From the NCBI RefSeq assembly GCF_006363815.1, contig NZ_RRYT01000018.1:1-64000 (forward strand): a stretch of 64,000 nucleotides of DNA, read 5' to 3'. Shown one piece after another: positions 57,513 through 64,000 of the stretch; within the stretch, counting starts at the first letter, position 1; every line of letters starts with the position of its first letter. The stretch is from Thermomonospora catenispora (lineage in GTDB: Bacteria > Actinomycetota > Actinomycetes > Streptosporangiales > Streptosporangiaceae). Both the position numbers and the translations under genes were made by a program. Below the pieces are notes generated by a model. It searched no databases and was not told the origin of the DNA. It saw only the letters and a list, made by a program, of their open reading frames with translations.

Positions 57513-58004
57513 TCAGGCGGCGGCGGAGGCGGCGCGGCGCCAGGGCAGGAAGCCGGAGACGGGGCGCTGGGGGGCGGGGATCCCGGTGGGCTCGACGGCG
57601 AGGATGCGGTCGAAGCGGAAGGCGCGGACGCCGCGCCGCAGGCGGCACCAGCCGACGAAGTGCCAGTGGTCGCGGTGGACCAGGCAGGTGACGGGCTCGA
57701 CCTCGCGAATGGTGACGTTGGCGTTGGCGTCGCCGTAGCAGAGGCGCACGACGCGGCGCTCGGTGATCGCCTCGGCGATGACCCGGGCGCGGTCGGCGAC
57801 GGCCTCGGCCAACGGCGTGGTCAGGGTGCTCAGGGTGCTGCTGGTGACGGGGTCGTCGGACAGGTCGGCGGTCAGGTGCCGCAGGGCGCGGCGGGCGGCG
57901 GCGGCCTGGGGGCCGCTGCCCAGGTGGGCGAGCGAGAGGGCCAGCGCGGCGATCTCGGCTGGCGGCAGGTCGTGAGGCCGGGCCGGCGTGCGCGTGTCGT
58001 CCAT
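57513..58004 (-). CDS. WYL-domain protein without a DNA-binding domain
   Basis: This 163-residue protein consists of a helical N-terminus and a WYL domain (about 75-145): VVRLCYGDANANVTIREVEP, then HRDHWHFVGWCRLRRGVRAFRFDRI (split here), ending in the DRI motif. Typical WYL regulators (about 320 residues) carry an N-terminal helix-turn-helix that is absent here. It may bind ligand or nucleic acid alone or partner another protein. The ATG at 58004 is preceded by TATAAT seven bases away and no ribosome-binding site, so it is almost certainly leaderless. Confidence 0.85.
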   Translation of the reverse strand: MDDTRTPARPHDLPPAEIAALALSLAHLGSGPQAAAARRALRHLTADLSDDPVTSSTLSTLTTPLAEAVADRARVIAEAITERRVVRLCYGDANANVTIREVEPVTCLVHRDHWHFVGWCRLRRGVRAFRFDRILAVEPTGIPAPQRPVSGFLPWRRAASAAA

Positions 58005-58011
58005 GCATTCG

Positions 58012-58017
58012 ATTATA
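58012..58017 (-). promoter_or_regulatory. Consensus TATAAT -10 box of the WYL gene
   Basis: The minus-strand hexamer is a perfect TATAAT, seven bases upstream of the ATG at 58004. It is unusual in DNA of this GC content and is the clearest leaderless promoter in the window. Confidence 0.75.
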
Positions 58018-58069
58018 TGTTCGAATGACGACGGCCGACAGGCCGCACGGCCTGACGTTAGGGGTTTCT

Positions 58070-58088
58070 GGCAGGTCAGTAACCTGCC
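58070..58088. promoter_or_regulatory. Inverted repeat upstream of the coiled-coil gene
   Basis: GGCAGGT (58070-58076) and ACCTGCC (58082-58088) form a perfect inverted repeat with a five-base spacer, between the divergent WYL gene and the gene at 58163. It is a candidate operator. Confidence 0.5.
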
Positions 58089-58162
58089 CGGTGAATGGCG
58101 GCTACGTAGGTTATTGTCGCGATCATCACCGTTCGCCCGACCGGCCGCCTGCGAGGAGCCCG

Positions 58163-59329
58163 ATGACCGTCGTCCTGCTGGTGCTGTGCATGGTCGTGGG
58201 GGCGCTGGAGCTGTGGGTCGGCAAGCAGAGCAGGGACCAGGCCAGGGCGTTCGAGCGGCGCGTCGAGGAGCTGCGCGAACAGGTCGGCAAACAGAGCGGG
58301 GTGCTGGTCACGGTGGGCGAGCGGCTCACCGCCGAGCTGTCCCGGGTCAAGCGCGAGGTGCTGCCCGCCCTGGAGGAGCGACTGCGGAGCGTCACCCGTC
58401 GGCTCGAGGAACTGGGCGAGCTGGTCCGCCACGCCGACGACTGCCTCAAGGCGCAGGAGGCCCGGCTGCACCGGCTCGAGCAGCAGCGCATCGCCCTCTC
58501 GGCGGTGCGGCGCACGCTGACCGACCTGGAGGGCAGGCTGCGTCCGCTCGCCGAGCGGGGCGGGGCCGCGCCGGACGGGACGTCCGCGCGGGCGGCGCTG
58601 GAGCGGCTGGCGGAGCTGGAGCGCAGCGGCGCCGAGATCCGGGAGCTGCAGCGCGACCTGACCCGCACGCTGGAGGACCTCGAGGACGTCGTCGACGACC
58701 TGCTGCGGTACACCGGCGACGAGCTGGACGAGGCGGCCCGCCGGTCCCTGCTCGGCGAGCGGGCCGATCGGGCGGAGCCGCTGCCCGGACGGCTGTGGGT
58801 GCGCGATCCGCGCCTGCACGACGTGCTGGGCGAGGTGTACGAGCGATGCGTACAGGCGGTGGGGCTGCGGGTGCGGTTCCGCTTCGGGGAGGGCGAGCCG
58901 GACGGGCCGCGGCGGCTGCGTTACTTCCTGGCCGGGCGGAGCGCAGGAGAGCTGGCGGGCGCGTTCACCGAGCTGCTGATCTCCACCGGGGCGGACCCGA
59001 ACCGCGCCGCGCTGCTGCCGACCGACGTACGGGTGGCGGGCGCCCCGCACCCGGCCGAACGCCCCGTCCCCCCGGAGGAGACGGCGTTCCAGGGACTGCT
59101 GCGCGCGCTGCACGACAGCGACGGCGCCATCGCGCAGATCGGCCCGCTGCTGATCGTCCGCACCCGGGAGGAGCTGCTGGGCGCGGTGCTCACCCCCTCC
59201 CAGACGGCCGAGCCGGACGCCGAGGAGGCGGCCTGGAGCCCCGCCGAGGCGGCCCTGCGGCTCCGCCGGCGGGCCGCCCATCAGCTGTGGGAGCTGACCG
59301 AGTGGGCGAACCGGCCGCCGACCGCGTAG
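58163..59329 (+). CDS. Unknown coiled-coil protein with N-terminal membrane anchor
   Basis: This 388-residue protein starts at ATG 58163 with GAGGAG four bases upstream. One membrane helix (TVVLLVLCMVVGALELWVG, 2-20) is followed by a long charged heptad-rich region (about 25-190: FERRVEELREQV, RLRSVTRRLEEL, RDLTRTLEDLEDVVDDLL). A globular domain (about 205-385) of unknown type follows. The N-terminal half resembles septum- or envelope-associated coiled-coil proteins only in general form. It overlaps the convergent gene by 49 bases. Confidence 0.82.
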   Translation: MTVVLLVLCMVVGALELWVGKQSRDQARAFERRVEELREQVGKQSGVLVTVGERLTAELSRVKREVLPALEERLRSVTRRLEELGELVRHADDCLKAQEARLHRLEQQRIALSAVRRTLTDLEGRLRPLAERGGAAPDGTSARAALERLAELERSGAEIRELQRDLTRTLEDLEDVVDDLLRYTGDELDEAARRSLLGERADRAEPLPGRLWVRDPRLHDVLGEVYERCVQAVGLRVRFRFGEGEPDGPRRLRYFLAGRSAGELAGAFTELLISTGADPNRAALLPTDVRVAGAPHPAERPVPPEETAFQGLLRALHDSDGAIAQIGPLLIVRTREELLGAVLTPSQTAEPDAEEAAWSPAEAALRLRRRAAHQLWELTEWANRPPTA

Positions 59330-59889
59330 GCGCGCACCCCTCCCCCGGGCGCGTCCAGACGGACCGCCAGCGGGCAGCCGATCTCACCGGTGGCGCGATC
59401 CACCTCGGCGCACAGCCCCACTCCGCCGGCCCGGTCCAGCAGCACGGCGGCCTCGACCGAGCGCACCGCCCGGACCGCCGCGGACATGCTCGCGGCGTCG
59501 GCGGGGTCGTACAGCTCGGCGAAGACCAGCCGCCGGGCGTAGCGGATCAGGGCCGCGGCGTCCACCACCCGGCTGCCGACCACCGCCGCGGGTCCGGCGA
59601 TCACGATGCCGTATCCCGGGGACGGCCGGCCGCGCACGTACACCTCCCGGTCCGGCCGGGGCATGCGCCGTCGTCCGCGCAGCCGCAGCTGCAAGCCGAA
59701 TCCGGTGCGCGGGTCCAGATAGACCGGCGGGGCGAGCACGGTGGTCCGGTCCACCGGGACGAGGGCCTGGGGCGTCGCGTTCCGCTCGGGCAGGAACAGG
59801 CCGAGCCCGCGGATCAGCAGCCGCCAGATCGGACGCGTCGTCACCTCGTGCGGGTCGTGCGGGCGGTGCGGATCCCCGGCGGCCTCCAT
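59281..59889 (-). CDS. Hypothetical protein
   Basis: This 202-residue protein has no signal or membrane segment and no motif I recognise. Recognisable stretches are WRLLIRGLGLFLPER (about 22-36), GYGIVIAGPAAVVGSRVVDAA (split in use; about 92-112) and ELYDPADAASMSAAVRAV. Its 3' end overlaps the convergent coiled-coil gene by 49 bases, the second such overlap in the window. Codon pattern and Arg/Ala content are ordinary for the genome. Confidence 0.68.
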   Translation of the reverse strand: MEAAGDPHRPHDPHEVTTRPIWRLLIRGLGLFLPERNATPQALVPVDRTTVLAPPVYLDPRTGFGLQLRLRGRRRMPRPDREVYVRGRPSPGYGIVIAGPAAVVGSRVVDAAALIRYARRLVFAELYDPADAASMSAAVRAVRSVEAAVLLDRAGGVGLCAEVDRATGEIGCPLAVRLDAPGGGVRAYAVGGRFAHSVSSHS

Positions 59890-59999
59890 GCCGCCATCCT
59901 GCGGCGCGGCCGGTCCGGTGACAAGGCCCGCCGGGTCACTGCGCCGCGTCCGCCGCTCCGCTACGGTGGGGAATCCCGACCTCGACGAGGGCGCCGCCG

Positions 60000-60518
60000 A
60001 TGAACATGCAGGACATGATGGTGTTCCGCGACACCGCGTCGCGGACGGTCGACAAGTACCTGATGTCCTATGAGCGCAACGTCATCGCGGTGCGGCGACA
60101 TCCCGCGGTGCTGTTGCAGGCGGCGGCCGAGACGCTGGGCGGACTGCTGGTGTCGGCCGGGGTGCATCTGTTCACCGGGTTCCCGCTGCTGTGGCTGCCC
60201 TGGCTGCTCCTGGTGGGCCGGCTGGGGTGGAAGGTGATCAGCTGGTCGGTGGAATTCTTCATCGTGACCGAGCACCGGGTGATGATGGTGACCGGCGTGC
60301 TCAACCGCAAGGTCGCGATGATGCCGCTGGCCAAGGTGGAGGACATCAAGCTGAACCGGTCGGTGCTGGGCCGGATGCTGGGGTACGGCGAGTTCGAGAT
60401 CGAGTCCGCCGGCGACAAGCAGGCGCTGCGGAACATCACCTATATGCCGTATCCGGAGCAGCTCTACTTGGAGATCTCGTCCATGATCTTCGGCGCCGAG
60501 GACGAGTCCCCGGATTAA
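60000..60518 (+). CDS. Bacterial PH-domain (DUF304-type) membrane protein
   Basis: This 172-residue protein has two closely spaced hydrophobic segments (about 37-60 and 63-80), then a bPH2 domain: FIVTEHRVMMVTGVLNRK (about 86-103), PLAKVEDIKLNRSVLGRMLGYG (split; about 108-129) and FEIESAGDKQALRNI. Such proteins sit at the membrane; function is mostly unknown. ATG at 60000 has GAGGGCG upstream. The lower-GC gap after it (60519-60670) probably holds the promoter of the next genes. Confidence 0.9.
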   Translation: MNMQDMMVFRDTASRTVDKYLMSYERNVIAVRRHPAVLLQAAAETLGGLLVSAGVHLFTGFPLLWLPWLLLVGRLGWKVISWSVEFFIVTEHRVMMVTGVLNRKVAMMPLAKVEDIKLNRSVLGRMLGYGEFEIESAGDKQALRNITYMPYPEQLYLEISSMIFGAEDESPD

Positions 60519-60670
60519 AACCTTCCCTTAAAGAAACCTTTTCCTGTCCTTTCCGGGACGGGGCCCTGTCCGTCCGAGAGCGCAGCCCTGTCGCCCACTG
60601 TTTTCAACCAGCTTCAGGGTTCTCGCATCTAACGCGGTGAGACGGCGATATCTCGGACCAGGGGATCAAC

Positions 60671-62200
60671 ATGCACTCCAGCCCACCGATCCGCGGCGAC
60701 CTGACTCCCGAGTTGCTGCAGACATCCCAGTGGACCGACGAGCAGGTGAGCGCCGCCGGAATCCCGATCCACGACATTCCGTTCGTCACCGTGGGGGGCG
60801 GGATCGGATCTTTCGTCACGGTGGACTACCTCCGGATCTACGGGGTGCCGACCGACCGCATGCGGGTGTTGTCGAACATCGACACGCCCTGGGAGACTTA
60901 CGAATATCTGACCCGGGTCTCCCAGATCCCTCGCCCCGAACGCATCCGCTCCGATTCCTCCTCCCGCCCGGACAACCTGTGGGGCTTCCCCTCCTACGCG
61001 CTGGAGGAGGCCTGGCGGGAGAAGAGGCTCAGCCATCTGTGGCAGATCGCCACCGAGCCGATCCTCAACGACTACTGGACCCCGCGCGCCGGCACGGTCT
61101 TCCGCGGACTCGAACGCGAGGCCAAGCGCATCTCCTATTGGGACATGCTGGTCAAGGGCCAGGTCCGGATGGTGCGCAAACGCGTCGGCGGAGGCTACTT
61201 CACCATCCTGACGCCGCCGGACGGGCTCAGCGAGACCCGGCGGGTGGCGTTCCGCTCCCAGTACGTGCACCTGGCGGTCGGCTATCCGGGCCTGAAGTTC
61301 CTGCCCGATCTGCAGGACTTCCGCGAGCGCCACCGGGACTACACCCGGGTGGTGAACGCCTACGAGCGGCACGAGCACGTCTATGAGGCGCTCAAGACCC
61401 GACCGGGCGTCGTGATGGTGCGCGGCGGCGGCATCGTCGCCTCCCGGGTGCTGCAACGCCTGATGGACGACCGGGAGGAGTTCGGCCTGCAGACGCAGAT
61501 CGTGCACATCTTCCGCACGTTCGTCACCGGGTCGCACGGGCCGAACGTCTTCATGCGGCGCAAGGGCGGCCACGGCTGGGCCTATCAGGGCTTCAACTAC
61601 CCCAAATCGGTCTGGGGCGGCCAGCTCAAGGCGCGGATGCGCAAGCTGGAGGGCGAGGACCGCAAGAAGCTCTACCAGGACATCGGCGGCACCAACACGC
61701 CCAAGCGGCGGCGCTGGCAGCAGCAGATGGCCAAGGGACGCAGGGAGAACTGGTACCACGCGTTCCAGGGCATGGTGGACAAGGTCGAGCCCGGACCCGA
61801 CGGCCGGCTGATCAGCCATGTGCGCAGCAGCAACGGCCGGATCCAGCAGTACGTGTCGGACTTCATCATCGACTGCACCGGGCTGGAGGCCGACATCGCC
61901 GAGCACCGGGTGCTGGCCGACCTGCTGCAGCACGGCGGAGCGGAACGCAATCCGCTGGGCCGGCTGGAGGTGGAACGGCATTTCGAGGTGAAGGGCACCG
62001 CCAGCGGCGACGGGGCGCTGTACGCCTCGGGCGCGGCCACCCTCGGCGGATATTTCCCCGGAGTGGACACCTTCCTGGGATTGCAGATCGCCGCCCAGGA
62101 GATCGCCGACGATCTGGCCCGCCGGGGTTTCTGCAAGAAGATGGGACCGTTCCGGTCCACGTCGCAGTGGTTCAAATGGGCTTTTAACAAAGCCGTCTGA
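60671..62200 (+). CDS. FAD/NAD(P)-binding flavoprotein-like protein
   Basis: This 509-residue protein has a first dinucleotide-binding loop VGGGIGSFVT (about 41-50, G42-G47), and a second Gly-rich strand-loop VRGGGIVASRVL (about 248-259). An FAD-closing region YASGAATLGGYFPGVDTFLG follows near the C-terminus. The two-Rossmann arrangement resembles lysine/ornithine monooxygenase-like flavoproteins, but the middle is unusually rich in basic and aromatic residues (KLEGEDRKKLYQDIGG). The ATG at 60671 has GGGGA five bases upstream. It is followed by the small membrane gene and the FHA gene, and I could not assign a substrate. Confidence 0.8.
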   Translation: MHSSPPIRGDLTPELLQTSQWTDEQVSAAGIPIHDIPFVTVGGGIGSFVTVDYLRIYGVPTDRMRVLSNIDTPWETYEYLTRVSQIPRPERIRSDSSSRPDNLWGFPSYALEEAWREKRLSHLWQIATEPILNDYWTPRAGTVFRGLEREAKRISYWDMLVKGQVRMVRKRVGGGYFTILTPPDGLSETRRVAFRSQYVHLAVGYPGLKFLPDLQDFRERHRDYTRVVNAYERHEHVYEALKTRPGVVMVRGGGIVASRVLQRLMDDREEFGLQTQIVHIFRTFVTGSHGPNVFMRRKGGHGWAYQGFNYPKSVWGGQLKARMRKLEGEDRKKLYQDIGGTNTPKRRRWQQQMAKGRRENWYHAFQGMVDKVEPGPDGRLISHVRSSNGRIQQYVSDFIIDCTGLEADIAEHRVLADLLQHGGAERNPLGRLEVERHFEVKGTASGDGALYASGAATLGGYFPGVDTFLGLQIAAQEIADDLARRGFCKKMGPFRSTSQWFKWAFNKAV

Positions 62201-62298
62201 TCTGCTCTCTCGGGGGGTTTTCCCGGGCCCCGGAAAGGGGCCGGACGATGCTCGTCCGCCGTGGTCGCCCGGCCCGTCAGGAAAAGGAAGGAACCATC

Positions 62299-62742
62299 GT
62301 GGTACCCACGCTGTTCGGCCGGATCCAAACCCGGCTCTTCCTGCTCGCAACGGTCGGCCTGGCGGTGACCGCGCTGATCGTGCCCGTGCTGCCAGGCACC
62401 GGAGACGCCGAACTCGCCGACCTGTACCGGACCGCCGTGGCGGTGCTCGCCGCCGTCGCGGTGCTCGGGGTGGCCTGGGAGTTCGTCTACCACGCCCTCA
62501 TGCAGTTCCGCTGGGAGAAGGACTGGCCGACGCTGTTCGGCCTGCTCACCCTGATCAACGAGGGCCTGCTGGTGTGGGCGCTGCTGGCGCTGGAGGCGAT
62601 CCCGGGGGTCGCGGTGAACCCGCCCGCCGCGGCGTTCTGGACCCACTTCCTCGCGGTGTGGCTGGCGGTGTGGCTGGTGGCGAACGGTCCGATGCGGGTG
62701 CCCTTCATCCGCTGGAGGTTCCGGGGAGGGCGCCTGGTATGA
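62299..62742 (+). CDS. Small four-helix membrane protein
   Basis: This 147-residue protein starts at GTG 62299 with AAGGAAGG seven bases upstream. Four hydrophobic segments are at about 12-30, 44-64, 78-100 and 112-130, with Trp/Phe-rich loops (FVYHALMQFRWEKDW). No known family is recognised. Its stop overlaps the FHA gene start by ATGA, so it is made together with that protein and may be its membrane partner. Confidence 0.82.
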   Translation: MVPTLFGRIQTRLFLLATVGLAVTALIVPVLPGTGDAELADLYRTAVAVLAAVAVLGVAWEFVYHALMQFRWEKDWPTLFGLLTLINEGLLVWALLALEAIPGVAVNPPAAAFWTHFLAVWLAVWLVANGPMRVPFIRWRFRGGRLV

Positions 62743-64000
62743 ACCGTCCCCATCGCGACGCGCAGTCCCCGGCCCCTCCCCCCGGCGTCCCCTCCGGCCC
62801 GGTGGTGCGGCCGCTGACGGGCGACGGGCTGGTCGCCCATGTCGGCGGGCTGCTGCTGGCCTGCGACGCCGCCGACGAACTGACCGAGCGGCTCCTGCAG
62901 GCGCTGTGGGCCGCCTCGGGCGAGGGCGGCGGCCCCGACGCCGGCCGCGCCCTGATCCGGAACGTGGCGCAGGTGCTGGCCGGCGCGATGACCACGTCGA
63001 CGGCCGCCTGCGCGGTGGCCGGCCCCGCCGACGGGGGAACGGCGGTGCTGGTCTGCGGAAACGCCACGGTGACCGTGTCCGGCGGTGAAGGCGAGCTGAC
63101 GCTGGGCGGGCAGACCGCGCTGACCTGGACCGACCGGTTCGTGAACGGTCCGGCGAGCCGGATCGAGCTGCGGCTGGCGACGGCCGGGGAGCCGCACCCG
63201 CGGGCACGGCTCGACGCCGGCGCGGTTCCCGGCGGCGGCCTGCAGTGGACGGCCGGCCCGGCCGACGCCGCCCGGCCCGTCCGGCACTCCGAGCGGAGCG
63301 GAGCGCAGGCCCACCGGCCCCCGGAGGCCCCGACCGACCCGCGCCGCGAGGTCCCCGCGGACGCGCCCGCCGCGCCGCGACGGGCCGACGCCCTCACCCC
63401 GCCGGGCACGCCGCCGACGCCTCATGAGCCCGCCGCACAGGCGACGCCCGGCGACGTCCCCGACGAGGACATCAGGTCGCAGCCGTTCGAGTCGGTGCTG
63501 CTGGTCCGGACGGCGGACGCGCCCGCCGCGCCCGCGCCGCCGCCCGCCCGGCCCGACCTCGAACCGGACTCCCGCCCCGAGGTGTGGGGCGCGGAGTGCA
63601 AGAACGGGCACTTCAACGATCCTCGCGCCCACTACTGCGAGGTGTGCGGCATCTCCATGGGCCAGCTCACGATGATCCCGCGGCGCGGCCCGCGTCCCCC
63701 GCTGGGCGTGCTGCTGCTGGACGACGGGATGGTGCTGCGGCTGGACACCGACTACGTGATGGGCCGGGACCCGGAGCGGGCCGAGCCGGTCGCCGCCGGC
63801 ACGGCGCGTCCCGCCCGGGTCGACGACCGGAACGGCTCGGTGTCGCGCCGGCACCTGCACGTGATGCTCAAGGACTGGGACGTGATGCTGGTCGACCTGG
63901 GCTCGGTGAACGGCACCTATGTGATCCCGCCGGGCGAGTCGGAGTACCAGCAGATCCCCACCGGCACCCCCGTCCAGATCTGGCCGGGCACCACGGTGCG
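62739..64000 (+). CDS. FHA-domain protein with zinc ribbon, 3' end outside window
   Basis: The frame is open from ATG 62739 (GGGGAGGG eight bases upstream) to the window edge (at least 420 residues). The N-terminal 170 residues form a globular domain (VAHVGGLLLACDAADELTER, AVLVCGNATVTVSG) of unknown type. A proline-rich linker (about 175-270) follows, then a zinc-ribbon-like CKNGHFNDPRAHYCEVCG (about 287-304). The FHA domain then has YVMGRDPE, SVSRRHLHVML and SVNGTYV (about 343-400), which bind phosphothreonine. It probably links a Ser/Thr kinase signal to its membrane and flavoprotein neighbours. Confidence 0.88.
   Translation, partial: MNRPHRDAQSPAPPPGVPSGPVVRPLTGDGLVAHVGGLLLACDAADELTERLLQALWAASGEGGGPDAGRALIRNVAQVLAGAMTTSTAACAVAGPADGGTAVLVCGNATVTVSGGEGELTLGGQTALTWTDRFVNGPASRIELRLATAGEPHPRARLDAGAVPGGGLQWTAGPADAARPVRHSERSGAQAHRPPEAPTDPRREVPADAPAAPRRADALTPPGTPPTPHEPAAQATPGDVPDEDIRSQPFESVLLVRTADAPAAPAPPPARPDLEPDSRPEVWGAECKNGHFNDPRAHYCEVCGISMGQLTMIPRRGPRPPLGVLLLDDGMVLRLDTDYVMGRDPERAEPVAAGTARPARVDDRNGSVSRRHLHVMLKDWDVMLVDLGSVNGTYVIPPGESEYQQIPTGTPVQIWPGTTV

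Overview
High-GC actinobacterial chromosome. The GC content, the frequent GTG/TTG starts, the 4-base ATGA/GTGA gene overlaps and the dxr-rseP-ispG-GNAT block are all typical of the group. The mix of XRE/TPR regulators, RsbW-like ATPases, HipA-DUF3037, PucR and PaaX genes would suit the Streptosporangiales (Actinomadura/Thermomonospora type), but the genus is inference. No rRNA, tRNA, CRISPR array, insertion sequence or prophage was seen.

Region 1 (768-18045) is an aromatic-acid catabolic island. A long minus-strand transcription unit starts at a recognisable promoter near 9720. It encodes a five-gene Liv-type ABC importer (all joined by 4-base overlaps), then an MFE-2-like SDR, a TIM-barrel amidohydrolase, an acyl-CoA ligase and a MaoC hydratase. 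Together the last four could convert a hydroxycinnamate to its CoA ester, hydrate it, oxidise it and cleave the side chain. Divergent from it is a PaaX-type regulator. Next come a double-length IclR fusion, pcaH-pcaG-pcaL (protocatechuate 3,4-dioxygenase plus fused decarboxylase/enol-lactonase, with no pcaB), another IclR gene, and a vanAB-like Rieske oxygenase/reductase pair. A 53-residue overlapping gene sits between those two. A coherent reading is import of phenylpropanoids, R-specific side-chain shortening, O-demethylation of vanillate and ring cleavage of protocatechuate.

Region 2 (18156-29881) holds single genes: a Pth2-like protein, an unknown coiled-coil membrane protein, a HAD hydrolase, an SHMT-fold PLP enzyme, a TetR of KstR2 type, a Dabb protein, a flavodoxin-like protein, a beta-lactamase-fold hydrolase, endonuclease V and an SDR. 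It ends with an amidase/TetR divergent pair that share a 30-base perfect palindrome.

Region 3 (30163-37206) is regulatory: a SLOG-like protein with an XRE regulator, an RsbW-like ATPase, a two-component system, a DUF4870 protein, a cyclase, and HipA-like kinase with DUF3037.

Region 4 (37243-45502) is the conserved isoprenoid block (GNAT, ispG, rseP, dxr), interrupted by two paralogous secreted S33 peptidases. Region 5 (45764-50005) holds a secreted trypsin-like protease, a Cys-rich small protein with a structured 3' region and strong terminator, a PotD-like binding protein and a 679-base gene-free stretch with a helically phased repeat.

Region 6 (50030-57268) carries an omega-aminotransferase and mmsA (beta-amino acid/valine breakdown), a pterin dehydratase, a divergent PucR activator, a YbdK-type glutamate-cysteine ligase and an SDR lacking the usual Tyr-Lys pair. 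Region 7 (57513-64000) holds a WYL-only protein, a coiled-coil membrane protein, a bacterial PH-domain protein, then a flavoprotein-like gene, a small membrane protein and an FHA/zinc-ribbon protein cut by the window edge. This last group is the least explained part of the window.
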